A stretch of DNA of 64,000 bases from Mytilus trossulus (Eukaryota > Mollusca > Bivalvia > Mytilida > Mytilidae). The DNA lies in assembly GCF_036588685.1 (NCBI RefSeq), contig NC_086382.1, positions 1,959,001 to 2,023,000 on the forward strand, in the 5' to 3' direction. The notes below the pieces were generated by a model. That model saw nothing but the letters and a program-made list of their open reading frames with translations, had not been told where the DNA came from and searched no databases. The position numbers were made by a program, and so were the translations under genes. Numbering within the stretch: position 1 is the stretch's first letter; each line of letters opens with the position of its first letter. This document shows positions 46,131 to 57,615 of this stretch, piece by piece.

Positions 46131-46597
46131 CAAGGTTTATGACCACAACAGGAAGGTTGGGATTGATTTTGGGAGTTTTGGTTCCAACAGTTTAGGAATT
46201 AGGGGCCAAAAAGGGCCCAAATAAGCATTATTCTTGGTTTTTGCACAATAACTTTAGTTTAAGTAAATAGAAATCAATGAAATTTGAACAGTTTAGGAAT
46301 TAGGGGCCAAAAAGGGGCCCAAATAAGCATTTTTCTTGGTTTTCGCACCATAACATAGGTATAAGTGAATAGAAATCTATAAAATTTAAACACAAGGTTT
46401 ATAACCATAAAAGGAAGGTTGGTAATGATTTTGGGAGTTTTGGTCCAAACAGTTTAGGAATAAGGGGCCCAAAGGGTCCAAAATTAAACTTTGTTTGATT
46501 TCATCAAAAATTGAATTAATTGGGGTTCTTTGATATGCTGAATCTAATTGTGTATGTAAATTCTTAATTTTTGGTCCCATATTTAAATTGGTCTACA
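46130..46597. repeat. Tandem repeat with GTTTAGGAATTAGGGGCC
   Basis: Diverged units of roughly 130-150 bp share GGAAGGTTGG.A.TGATTTTGGG, AACAGTTTAGGAAT.AGGGGCC and AATAAGCATT.TTCTTGGTTTT. The array is interrupted at 46598 by a MITE and resumes at 46878-46910 with AGGTCCAAAGGGTCC. Confidence 0.75.
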
Positions 46598-46877
46598 TGA
46601 ACCCTTTCCTCCATAATGACGCTTTTTGACCCCAACCCATTACTCCATAATGACGCCTGTGTAGTACTTCAGTTGAAATGTGTTGACAGCAAAATGTCTG
46701 TGTTAAACTTTTAAAAAATTGTATCCATTATGAAAAGGATATTCATGAGAATATCTGACTTGAATTTCATTGATGAATTATTCATTTTTGTAATGCATTA
46801 ATAATTTAAACTTATTGAAAAAAATCCCATGCGAATCAAGAATGTAAAAAAAAAGTCTCCATGGAGGAAAGGGTTAA
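46598..46877. mobile_element. TTAA-type MITE, family M5, nested in the tandem repeat
   Basis: Thirteen-base perfect terminal inverted repeats: CCCTTTCCTCCAT at 46602-46614 and its complement ATGGAGGAAAGGG at 46861-46873. The right flank is TTAA (46874-46877); the left flank is TGAA, one change from TTAA. The length between flanks is 272 bp. The surrounding tandem-repeat sequence resumes directly after it. Confidence 0.8.
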
Positions 46878-46904
46878 GGTCCAAAGGGTCCAAAATTTAA
46901 CTCG

Positions 46905-47040
46905 GGTAGTAGGTTACATTACAGGGAGACAACTCTGTAAAAGTCAGTTGAACAATTTAATAATATCTATTGTAGAGGAAAAATTAAGCTTCTCAATGAT
47001 CAAAATTAGTGTTTGTCAAATAGCAAAATAGACAATTTTT
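46905..47040. mobile_element. Truncated copy of MITE family M2
   Basis: GGGAGACAACTCTGTAAAAG, then TTAAGCTTCTCAATGATCAA, then AGTGTTTGTC match the interior of 17295-17575. The terminal repeats are damaged or lost. Confidence 0.6.
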
Positions 47041-47140
47041 TTTTCTGATAATGTGTGTGGAATATAGCTTCAGTTACAAACTTTTAGAAAAAGTAATTTT
47101 TGATGTTGATTGGTGTAATTTTACACAATATTATTTTCAG

Positions 47141-48043
47141 AGAGACTCAGGAGCACCTGGTGTACCCGGGGCAATAGGAGAAGTTGGAATTAAAGGAATG
47201 AAAGGAAATTCTGGACCAAGAGAACCAGCTGGACGTCCAGTAAGAACTATCTAAAAAAAAACAAATATAAAAAACAGTTGGATAGCGCAAATTTGTAAGA
47301 ATATAAATTGTGTAAAAAACTGTTAAACTTTGACAATTTTATTTGGGAAATTATGTCTTAAGCAAAAAAAAAAGTTTGCTATGAAAAAAAATAATGTAGA
47401 TCTGAATGCATACTCATTATTGCATAACCTTATATGTTTATAAAGACTTTCTAGTGATTAATGTAAGCAAAGAATCACAAAGTTTTACTATAAAGGATTT
47501 TTTTATTTGAACATCCTTTTGATGGAAAGTCAATATTAAAATGATTACTTTGTTTACTTTAGGGCCAACCAGGAGTACAAGGAACTTCAGGACCTAGAGG
47601 AAATCCAGACCCTGTGGTATGTATTCAGCAGTGTTTGTCACATGTAGATTTAATGTATATGGTATGCTTTTTTTGGTAGCAAATATTGTAGGATTGATTG
47701 ATAAGTGTTTCGAGTTATGCTCACATTAGTATGCTTATACACCACTTATAAATAAGTAAAAAGACAACCCAATTAACATTACTCTAGTATAATATATACT
47801 GAGGATTATGTATATTTTAATAAATGTTGTATGTTGTTGTGAGAACAGATATATTGAAAACAAATTCATATATGGTTGAAATTAATGCCAAAGGAATTAG
47901 AAAATTATGTACCGTTAATGATTAATGAATGGTAAAAAGTATGTTTTTCATTGATTTAGATCATACAAATGTGCATGTTTTAGGGAGAAGCTGGTTCCAC
48001 AGGATCACCTGGCCATGGGTTATCAGGAGAACAGGGACTTCTT
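47141..48043 (+). pseudogene. Three fibrillar-collagen-type exons, probably a decayed fragment
   Basis: Exons 47141-47239 (99 bp), 47563-47616 (54 bp) and 47984-48043 (60 bp) each begin after an AG and end at a GT donor (GTAAGA, GTATGT, GTAAGT), all in phase 0. They encode Gly-X-Y runs (SGAPGVPGAIGEVGIKG; GQPGVQGTSGPRG; GEAGSTGSPG). Fifty-four and 99 bp are classic sizes for fibrillar collagen triple-helix exons. The triplet register is broken in each: Glu replaces Gly in PREPAG, Asp replaces Gly in NPDPV, and the third exon has a G-H-G deletion of one triplet position. No neighbouring collagen exons were found. Relaxed or dead collagen fragment is likeliest. A collagen stalk for the FReD copy at 53.7-58.2 kb (ficolin-like layout) is a weaker alternative. 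Confidence 0.7.
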
Positions 48044-48318
48044 GTAAGTAAACATCACAATATAGATTTTATTATATTTCAAGTATTATGGGGGTATATG
48101 GGGAGTCACAATTTGTATGAAGAGGGAAAGGTATTCTGCTATAATAAAAAATTGTGATATCTGACTTAATATTGAAACGATTTGACCTAAAAGAGAGGAA
48201 GGAGACTACTGAAAAGAGATTACATCAACCAGCCAGAATTGATAGCTGTAAGAAAAAACAACAGCTAACCATGCAATCTATTTGACAATGATTTAATGAC
48301 CTCGTCCTTTTTCTAAAA

Positions 48319-48402
48319 AAGTTCATCGGAAGGTACCAAGACCTTGTTGATAAATATTCCGTATCAACTTCTCAAATAATACACGATGGTCTTGATGTAT
48401 AG
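48319..48402 (+). pseudogene. Penelope-like polymerase C-terminus (fragment)
   Basis: Twenty-seven in-frame codons before a TAG read KFIGRYQDLVDKYSVSTSQI then IHDGLDV. This is the same tail as KFYGRHHELVDRYG...SQMISD at 31109-31180, but clearly another lineage. Everything upstream is lost. Confidence 0.7.
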
Positions 48403-49870
48403 ATTCTGCGTACTGATGTTGTGTATCATCTTAACAACATGTTTTATTGTTCTTTTATTTGTTTTTGTTCAATATTAAGATTACTTTTACTGTTGAATGG
48501 TTTTATGTGATATCCGTTTGACGTGGCTCGGTACTTATACATCTCGTCAATGTGTTTGTATTGGCTTTCATTTTTTGGTGATTTGTTTTGTATATGTGAC
48601 TCTTTGTATTTCTTTTGTGCTTATAACGTGACTCTGTACTTTAAAAGATCCCGTCAGTATGATATTTGTCTATAATATGTCATTATGATATATTTCTATT
48701 ATGAATTACTTGTATACGTTGAACCACAAACGTCAAAATCAATCAATGGCGTAGTGGAATTGACAATTTTTGGATTCTCATAAATTCTATGTATAACTTT
48801 TGAACTAGTTTGAATCTCGGTCTATTTCTGTAATTTATTCTTACATACTTTTGATTTTTTAACTCTGTATGCGTACATTGCCTATGAAATTTTTTTTTTA
48901 AATTGTTTGTATGCACATTGAACAACAAATTTATGTGACGTATATAATTTTTCTAACGTCAGACACTCAAATCAATCCATGTGTTCTTAGACAGTAGATG
49001 TTATTGTGTCCTGTTAAATTGTTCCCTTTAAAAAGTTTTGGATTCTCATATATTCTATGTATAATTTTTGGACTAGTTTGAATCTCGGTCTATTTCTGTA
49101 ATTTATTCTTACATACTTTTGATTTTTTAACCCTGTATGCGTACATTGCCTATGTTAATTTTAAAATTGTTTGTATGCAAATTGAACGACAAATTTATGT
49201 GACGTATATAATTTTTCTGACGTCGGACACTCAAGTAGATCCATGTGTTCGTGAATAGGTTTTTGTGTCCTGTTAAATTGTTCCTTTTAAAAGTTTTGGA
49301 TTCTCATAAATTCTATGTATAACTTTTGGACTAGTTCGATTTCTGTAATTTATTCTTACATACTTTTGATTTTTTAACCCTATCTGCGCTCATTGCCTAT
49401 GTAAAATTTAAAATTGTTTATAATCCAGGTACTTTTGATAACTATTGTATGCACATTGAACGACAAATTTATGTGACGTATATAATTTTTCTGACGTCAG
49501 ACACTCAAATCAATCCATGTGTTCGTAGATAGTAGATGTTGTTGTGTCCTGTTAAATTGTTATACGATGATGACTGATGTTCCCATATTTTGACTATTTT
49601 ATTGATTGTGACTGTTTATTTAACGCATCATGTAAATGTAACGTAATTTGATGAGACTGTTATTAAAGTGAGAGGGTTAGCGCTATAGAACCAGCTTTAA
49701 TCAACCATTTTCTACATTTGAAAATGCCTGTACCAAGTCAGGAATATGACAGTTCTTGTCCATTCGTTTTTGATGCGTTTTGTTTTTTGATTTTGCCATG
49801 TGATTATGGACTTTCCAAATTGATTTTCATCTGAGTTCAGTATTTTTGTGATTTTACTTTTTAATGGACA
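48403..49870 (+). mobile_element. Penelope-like 3' UTR with three tandem units and R3 tail
   Basis: Sequence after the polymerase tail runs through 48403-48766 and then three tandem units starting near 48768, 49036 and 49294 (268, 258 and 268 bp). Each begins TTTTGGATTCTCATA and includes TTATTCTTACATACTTTTGA and TGTGACGTATATAATTTTTC. At 49562-49870 it passes into an R3-like tail (TTTTCTACATTTGAAAATGC, CTGTACCAAGTCAGGAATAT). The order suggests that R3 copies elsewhere may be the 3' ends of such elements. Confidence 0.65.
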
Positions 49871-50144
49871 AACAATTACTTAAGTTAGAGTCAAATAGAT
49901 ATAATTAAGAGATATCTTTATCAGAATGTTTGAGATTTTACCATCATTTCAGAAGACTGGTAACCAGAGAAAGATTTTCATTACATGTTTTAAGAAATTA
50001 CAATTATGGTCCTTGAAAGATTTGAAATTAGAAAAACCTATAAACTGTGCTTTGACAGTTTGTTTACTTATACAATAAAAAACATTCAAGAGTTTGATTT
50101 TCAAAAAGAGTTAAAGTGCATGTAAAGCTGACAAGAAATTGAGC

Positions 50145-50710
50145 TAGATAAGGTTTATTAAGCCTTTAGGTTAATGGTATCTGGGTCAGAAATGATGACG
50201 TCTGTCATCCGCTGTTGCTAACTTTTACAAAAATGGTAAAATTGTTCATCAGGTCAAGATCTATCTGCCCTGAAATTTTCAGATGAATTGGACAACCCCT
50301 TGTTTGATTGCTGTCCCTGAATTGGTAATTTTAAGGAAATTTTGCTGTTTTTGATTATTATCTTGAATATTATTATAGATAGAGATAAACTGTAAACAGC
50401 AATAATGTAAATTAAGACCTTAAATAAGTCAACATGACCAAAATGCTCAATTGACCCCTAAGGAGTTATTGCCCTTCATAGTCAATTTTTAACAATTTTA
50501 ATAAATTTGTAGATTTTCACTAACATTTCCAACTGAAACTACTATGGGCCAAGTTCATTATAGATAGAAATAATTGTAATCAGCAAGAACGTTTAGTAAA
50601 GTAAGATCTTCAAACACATCACCATCACCAAAACACAATTTTGTCATGAATCCATCTGTGTCTTTTGTTTCATATTCACATAAACCAAGGTGAGCCACAC
50701 ATGCTCTCTA
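50145..50710 (+). repeat. Dispersed repeat with internal duplication
   Basis: TATTATAGATAGAGATAAAC and CATTATAGATAGAAATAATTG lie about 190 bp apart in the same local context (CAGCAA.AA.GT.., AGTCAACATGACC, GACCCCTAAGGAGTTATTGC). I associate this pattern with a very common bivalve repeat, but only one copy is visible here, so that part is recollection. Confidence 0.55.
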
Positions 50711-53240
50711 GTTTTATTTGGAAAACATTAATCAGGTTCAGGGCTTATATTTATAATAATTAATGTAATTTAAATTTTCAGAAATACACATTTGTTGCTC
50801 CAAAGATGTAAAGAGGATTTGAAGTTATACAATGACATGAATGAATTGATTAAAAATACATGTAGATGAGACCCTGTATCTACAGTACATGTAACTGGTA
50901 TGTACAGTATTTGTTATGTAGTTTTTATAATCAAAATGGTATTAAAAAACTTTAGAGTATCAGGTTTTTGTCATGGTTGAAGGCCTTACGATTGTCTATA
51001 ATTGCTAACATCCACTTCTTATTTAAACTCCGGGAGATAAATGCCTTATTTGATTTTTTTATTCAACAACAATATATCACATGTTGTTAACAGATTTCTT
51101 CACTGGTACAGTTATTTCAGTAAAGATCCCTGTTTGTTAGTACCTTAAGACCAGGGTATCTTCAGGTATTATTTGTATAATTGTGTTAGTTTATATATTA
51201 TTTGTCATTTATACATTGTTTATCATTAAATACATTAATTCTCTATGATTTTACAATTATAACTCTGAATATGAACTTTATATATATATATATTGTAACT
51301 GTCTGATAGATGTTGGGGATACAAACAGAATCGCGTGTTCCGAATTTGATTTGTGGTTTAATGTATTTCTCTGTTGTCCGGTATAACGGTATAAATGGTA
51401 TAAATGCCTTATTTGCAATCACATTCTATCTCTTCGTTTTTATACATATACCCGACTTCTAGACTCGTGTTTTCATGAACAAGCATGAAATATTTGTCAC
51501 TTGGTGTCAAAATTAACAACATACAATCAATCAATATAAATTTTTGTTAGATAAGAGCCATTTTATGTTTTTTTATTTGTTGGGTTGGTAGTCAGAAGGA
51601 TTTCATATATGAATATGAATGCCTGGTAAGAGCTGAAAAATGGGCATGATTAGCGACAGATTGAAATGAATAATAATGCCCTCTCTTTGCTTTCCCATTT
51701 TCATTTATGAATTGAATCTGACCATCACGGAATAGCCCAATAGTATTGAAAGTAACATTAAACACCAATCAATCAAAATCCCTTCCCTAGAATATCAAAT
51801 AATTGTCTCTTAACAGTTATTGTCCATAAAGTTCTTATATTTATGTAGCTTATCGGCCTACGGTCATACTATAGAAACGTTTATTAACGTTTAAACAGCT
51901 CACATTCTAATATACCTGCATTCTTATTTGATAGTTTCATTTCGACTTAACGTCGCAATGTTTGTTATGTGCCTTCGCGTCTAAATAATCTTTTAAAAAA
52001 GAACACCATAAAAAAACGCGACCCATTTATCAGTAAATATGTTTTTAGAAACGCTTAGCCCCTACCCGTTTTTTAAAAAAAAATGGAATTATAAAAAATA
52101 TAAACAAAAAGTAGATAAGGGGCGGGACAAACATAAAAATAGCAAAATAAAGAAATGATGAAATATACAGAATAAGTTGATTGATTTTTGGTTGCCTGAT
52201 GTCCAGTGGCAAATATGTCACGCATGTTTAAGACAAATATAATAGAGACCAAAGGATAAAGAATAGAGTGAATTAATAAAAACTAAAAGACATATAACTA
52301 TAGAAACGATTATCTTTGATCCGAAACAAAACCCCTCACACTTACAGAGTGACACCATAACCATTACTGCCAATACTCGCATATATACATCTCTATACAA
52401 AATTAAAATTTGAACCTAAATAGGTTTTAGAATATGCCCTGCATACTTATCATCTTATCATCAGTTTAAACAATGACATATAGTTATTATTGAACTACTG
52501 TAAGGTTTGAAAAAATCTATTAGAGGGATTGGGAAATGAGAATAGTAAAAGAAGCTCAGCAACGAATTCTTAATGAAAAATGATTTACGGCATAATACAT
52601 GAGAGCACATATTATAGATTTTGTTAAGTATGAAGTTCATTGCTCATACAGCGAAGTTCTGTGTTAAAGGACTATTGTAAACATACAAAGGCTAGTAACT
52701 GGTTCCAATTTATCCTGAATTGTCTTGTTTAAAGACTTATAGTTAACAGCTTATGTCTCTACTTGTCACGGGGTCTTTGGTTCTGCTGTGTTATAAGGGG
52801 ATTTGTTCTTCATGTAGCAAAAAAGAGGTGGCTTAGTTCAAATAATTATAACGTCTCTGATGGCTTTGCCTTCCTGCAACGTCTCTGAGGATCAAGACAA
52901 GTGAAAAAATAATTAAATGAAGCACAAAAGAACGTCATGATTACATGTTTCTGTCCATGAACTAGTTGTTTTTCAAATTATTTTTTATAACTTACTTCTT
53001 GTCACTCGCATGTTTTGCTCAACCTGGCCATTATTTGCATTAATAGCCAGTGCAAGAACGCGCACGAACGCCAGATAAAACTAGAGCGGCGATATTCTGA
53101 CGAGTTTTTTTAATCACTCAAGTTTAGAAAGAAAGAGGAGAAAATCCAACAAATACTGACTAGTCCCAAACGTTGTTGCAAATTTTACTGTATGACGCGA
53201 AAGAATGGCCCATGATGCAGTTTTTGCATATAATTAGAAA
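50711..53240. other. Gene-free stretch
   Basis: No supported gene. There is a partial R1 echo at about 50965-51010 (GTTGAAGGCCTTACG). A TCCAGTGGCAAATATGTCAC phrase near 52203 also occurs, diverged, near 3230 and 39660. Confidence 0.4.
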
Positions 53241-53253
53241 TAAACAATGATAC

Positions 53254-53418
53254 CAATTGAATAAAAAATATTGCATTTGAATGAAAATTATACAATTTGA
53301 ATGAAAAATTACACCTTTTGAATGAAACATTTACCATTCAAATAAAAAAAAATATTGCATTTAAATGAAGAAATATGCTAATTAAATCAGAAATATTGCA
53401 TTTAAATGAAACATATCA
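53254..53418 (+). repeat. Short phased array, TTGAATGAAA core
   Basis: About eight diverged copies of (A)TTTGAATGAAA start near 53254, 53274, 53294, 53316, 53337, 53358, 53378 and 53399, i.e. every 20-22 bp. Cores are better conserved than the AT-rich spacers. Confidence 0.65.
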
Positions 53419-53754
53419 AATTTTTGCAACCAATACCATGCCATATCTAATGTTAGTTTTGGATTTTGTCTGACTAAAAGTTTGTAACGTGCACTGTTAA
53501 CCAGATTGAATGACACAGTATACTTTATCTATAAAAAATACATTTCGCTGTCTTATAAATTGTAAAAATTAGCTCATTTATGTTATGCGTTATTTACGAT
53601 ATACATTATTCATTAATTGATTGGCTAATGTAAATCAAAAGATCACCGATATAATTACAGGTAACAAATATCTAAAAATTCTTACAACAAATGGTACATA
53701 TGAATTAAGAATAGAAAGGGACATTAAGAACCGGAAGACGTATGCTTTGTATAA

Positions 53755-54205
53755 GACATTTACAGTTAGTGACGAGGATTCACAATATAAACTTACCATT
53801 GGGAAACACAGTGGAACTGCTAGTAAGTATATATAGACAGGGACACTAACAACAAGATAACACATATTTTGTAAAAGACATTTACAGTTAGTGACGAGGA
53901 TTCACAATATAAACTTACAATTGGGAAACACAGTGGAACTGCTAGTAAGTATATATAGACAGGGACACTAACAACAAGATAACACATATTTTGTAAAAGA
54001 CATTTACAGTGAGTGACGAGAATTCACAATCTAAACTTACCATTGGGGGACATAGTGAAACTGCTAGTAAGTATAGACAGGGACACTAACAACAAGATGA
54101 CGTATGATTTGTATACGACATTTACAGTTACATTTACAGTTAGTGACGAGAATTCACAATATAAACTTACCATTGGAGGACAGAGTGGAACTGCTAGTTA
54201 GTATG
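53755..54205 (+). repeat. 122-bp tandem array made from FReD exon 4 and its donor
   Basis: The phrase GACATTTACAG.TAGTGACG begins at 53755, 53877, 53999 and 54117 (intervals 122, 122 and 118). Each unit holds the second half of exon 4, the GTAAGTAT donor and about 40 bp of intron. In the last unit the region before the phrase (ACTAACAACAAGATGACGTA) matches intact exon 4 better than the first, and TTTACAGTTACA is duplicated. Only the first unit has the full exon. Confidence 0.85.
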
Positions 54206-54489
54206 ACTAAATGCAGTAACGTATTTAATGAATATTTAAACAGGCATATTTGTACTTCCAAATAAATGAACCGCAAAACATCTGTACCAACGAATATGTT
54301 CAGTTATGACAATATCAGACACAAAATACATCATTGAGAGCCAAAAATCAAATGACTTGTAAGCTTATGCATTTCTTGTTGATACTTGGAAATCTGTAAA
54401 ACTTGTATTACCTAGGCAGTTTCATACACCAGTCTCGTTTTGCTGATATACAACAACAAAATAAATTAAAAACCAATTGTTCAGAGAAC

Positions 54490-55400
54490 AATTGAAGGTC
54501 TTTCCACTAGTAAAGATCTATTTTGATATTGAAATATGAAAAATCAGTTTAAAATGTTAATTCCTATGGCTTTATGATGTATTAATGTGAATTTAAAGCA
54601 AAGGTGAAAATTTAGAACGTCCTATTAACCTATGACCTTGACCTCAATTTCAAGGTCACAAACCAAGGACCTTAAATCAAAAGACCCTAGGTCTTTAATA
54701 TGTTTGGTTAATGAGTAATATCACTTTACGCATAATTCTAAATGTAAGATGGGCAAAAACTCCCATTTATTGTCTGCGCACCCTTTCAACCAAAATATAC
54801 AAGTAAGGACATGTCGCAACTAACAATTTATGAAAAATTATTTGTCGATATGTCATACGGTTTTTGGAAATAAGTGAAAATAAGCCAAAATCAAAATTTA
54901 GAATATGACCTTGACCTTTGACCTTGACCTCATTTTCATTTTTTTGGACCAAGGACCTCAAATCTGAAGACCCTAGGTCTCTATCACTTATGGTTTACCA
55001 TTTAGAAATGCATATCACTTAATTCAATGGAAAAGGGGGAATAACTCTCATATGGAGTCTCCGTAAAGCTTCGGTCCAAATGAATATCCTAATCCTTAAG
55101 ATATAACGAGCAATTTGGTAAAATAAATTTGTCGTAATCCTTGACGGTTGCGAAGGAGTAGTGGCCACAAGAAAAACAGTGTTTGGGGAGATAACTCTTA
55201 CAATGTTAAGTATTTTGTTACGCAGTTGTAAATTTTAAAGCGTATAAACTATACGATACCATATTCCAAATATCTAAGCGACATCTTTTGAAACATCAAT
55301 ACTACGCAAGAAAAAAAATTAGGCGGAAGAAAAAAAAAAAAAATAATAATAATAAATATAAATCAATTGCTTTTGAAAAGCAATTGTGCATGGTCTTTCC
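54490..55400 (+). repeat. Dispersed repeat R4 (plus), copy 1
   Basis: Begins with AAGGTCTTTCCACTAG and contains TGACCTTGACCTTTGACC, TATCACTTATGGTTTACC, AGGGGGAATAACTCTCATAT and GTTGCGAAGGAGTAGTGGCC. It ends in an adenine-rich (AAT)n run and GCATGGTCTTTCC. The 54898-55335 part is nearly identical to 56715-57160. Confidence 0.8.
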
Positions 55401-55539
55401 CCCTTTGAAATTGATTTTAGGGGGGGGGGTGTTGTTTATTTGTTTGTTCGTTTGTTTGTTTCGGTATGGGGTGTTACCGGAGAAGTTTCATGTTTAGGTT
55501 GGAAAGTTTTTATTTTATTTTAGGTACAGCGCGCGCGCC

Positions 55540-55570
55540 AGATTGACGAGACATCACGTGACACGTGTTT
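55540..55570. promoter_or_regulatory. GC-dinucleotide run and two CACGTG boxes
   Basis: GCGCGCGCGCC is followed by CACGTG at 55555-55560 and 55562-55567, an unusual cluster in AT-rich surroundings. No gene starts nearby, so a role is speculative. Confidence 0.25.
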
Positions 55571-56084
55571 ATAATAACGAAAACTTAGTCTTTTTATTTC
55601 TTTTTAGGTCGGGACGTTGAACAGACAACATGTATAGAGATGGAATGTACACAATGTAATTTCTTTTGTCATTGTAGGAAATTGACATCTTGATGACAGT
55701 TCACGGGCAGTGCATGTTTTGGATTTAATTGATCCGGTGTAACTTTAAAACACATTTATTGATTATTTTCTGTGTTGTACATTTTTCAGCACCTGTTTGT
55801 AACACAGATTAGTATTTCAATCTCGGAGCGGACATTTTATTGTAGGTTTTTACTCAGATTTACCGACCTAGCAAGCGATTTTTACGGCATTGCAATTTCT
55901 TTTCTCCAGGAAAAGCTTTAAAAGATATCTGCATCAAGTTTTTTTATAAACTTTTAGTACATGTATGCCCTGCTGACTGCAAATTTTGAGGTCGATTGTA
56001 CTCGTAGTTTCAGAGTACATGTGGATTTTTTTTTTCAGAAGTGACGCAAGAACAATATTAAATTTCAATTTTTCATGAAACATG

Positions 56085-56141
56085 ATTGCTTGATCATGAT
56101 TGCTTGATCATGATTGCTTGATTGCTTGATTGCTTGATTGC

Positions 56142-56176
<35 letters not shown>

Positions 56177-56400
56177 CTTGATTAGTTGGTTGGTTGGTTG
56201 GTTGGTTGATTGATTAAACACGTTGGATAGGGTCAATTGAAACAGCGAAAAAGAAACAAAGAAGATCTTGAACCCTATAATAAACACATGAGACGGAAAC
56301 ATGATTGATTGATCATGATCATTATTGGTTGATTGATCATGATCATGATTGGTTGATTGATCATGATCATGATTGATTGATTGATTGGTTGGTTGGCAAA
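56085..56400. repeat. TTGA / TTGG / TTGATCATGA simple repeat
   Basis: Runs of TTGATTGCTTGATTGC, then TTGATTGA, then TTGGTTGG fill 56085-56220. A second block at 56300-56395 repeats TGATCATGATCATGAT. Both orientations contain long palindromic TGATCA stretches. Confidence 0.85.
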
Positions 56401-57185
56401 CACATAAAACTCTTCAAGTAGTGCCCCAAATCACATATGTACATGACCTTGACCTTTGACATTGTGACCTTTGTCAAAGTCATTGCTTCACAATGTCATT
56501 GCAAAAGACCTTATGGGTCAAGGACATTTGGTTAAAAGTTTTGCCTAAAAATGGCTTTATATAAACCATTAATGGGGATTATGTCCCTTACACAATGGTA
56601 AAATCAATACAGTCATAATGTAACAAAGTTGCCCCTTGGAGTACCAAGCATTTTTCACTATCTAAATTTTCTGTATCTATAACAATTCTAAAGTTATAGG
56701 GAAATCAAAGACAAATACGACCTTGACCTTTGACCTTGACCTAAATTTCATTTTTTTGGACCAAGGATCTCAAATCAAAAGACCCTTGGTCCCTATCACT
56801 TATGGTTTTCCAGTTTAGAATATTTTCAAAATTTCAAATACAAAAGGGGGAATAACTCTCATATGGAATCTCTTTACGGCTTCGGTCCAAATGAATATCC
56901 TAATCCTGAAGAAGTAACGAGCAATTTGGTAAAATAAATTTGTCGTACTATTTTACGGTTGCGAAGGAGTAGTGGCCACAAGAAAAACAGTGTTTGGGGA
57001 GATAACTCTTACAACGTAAAGTATTTTGTTACGCAGTTGTAAAATTTTAAAGCGTATAAACTATACGACATCATATTCCAAATTTCTAAGCGACATTTTT
57101 TTAAACATCAATATTACGCAAGAAAAAAATTTAGGCGGAAGAAAAAAAAAAAAAAAATAATAATAATAATAATCAGAACAAAAAC
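56400..57185 (+). repeat. Dispersed repeat R4 (plus), copy 2
   Basis: Shares with copy 1 TGACCTTGACCTTTGACC, AGGGGGAATAACTCTCATAT, CGAGCAATTTGGTAAAATAA, AGTAGTGGCCACAAGAAAAA and AAATTTAGGCGGAAG. The final (AAT)n run and the double hairpin follow. Confidence 0.8.
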
Positions 57186-57188
57186 AAT

Positions 57189-57268
57189 AGGTCTTTCATC
57201 CGAAAGGTGAAAGACCTAATAATCAGAACAAATTCAATAGGTCTTTCCACGGAAAGGTGGAAAGACCT
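57189..57268. repeat. Two adjacent hairpins with AGGTCTTTC stems
   Basis: Hairpin 1: AGGTCTTTCA (57189-57198) pairs with TGAAAGACCT (57208-57217) around a 9-base loop. Hairpin 2: AGGTCTTTCCAC (57239-57250) pairs with GTGGAAAGACCT (57257-57268) around a 6-base loop. GGTCTTTCC also marks both ends of R4 copy 1, so these are probably the terminal hairpins of R4. Confidence 0.75.
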
Positions 57269-57454
57269 AAATATAGATATGTGGTTGTTCGTCCGTCAAA
57301 ATTAAATAAATTCATTAAAAAAGAAAGAAAAGCTAAAAGCGTATATGGTAACCAATTTTTTTCATATTCGACAAATATGTATTGTACCTGATAATCCATG
57401 TGTGTACAATGTTTATTTATCGATAAACAATAAAAACACATCATTTAGTTTAGA

Positions 57455-57615
57455 CGTGTTGAATGAAATGTTCGAACCAAGTTCTGGATATGACATTTGT
57501 TAACCATTTGTTTGATGTGCTTAAGCTTAGTGTTTTGCAATTTAATTTTCCGTTTTGAATTTTCCGCCGAGGTCAGCAATTCTTGTTTATTGAATTTTGC
57601 CAATAAGTAATGTCG
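57455..57615 (+). repeat. R3 repeat, diverged
   Basis: ACCAAGTTCTGGATATGACA, CATTTGTTTGATGTGCTT and TTTGAATTTTCCGCCGAGGT follow the R3 order. 5'-truncated. Confidence 0.6.

Noticed and set aside
51280..51300. TATATATATATA run as a promoter
   Set aside because: Simple dinucleotide repeat with no gene downstream.
56108..56302. Frame rich in NQSINQSINQ
   Set aside because: Translation of a TTGA simple repeat.
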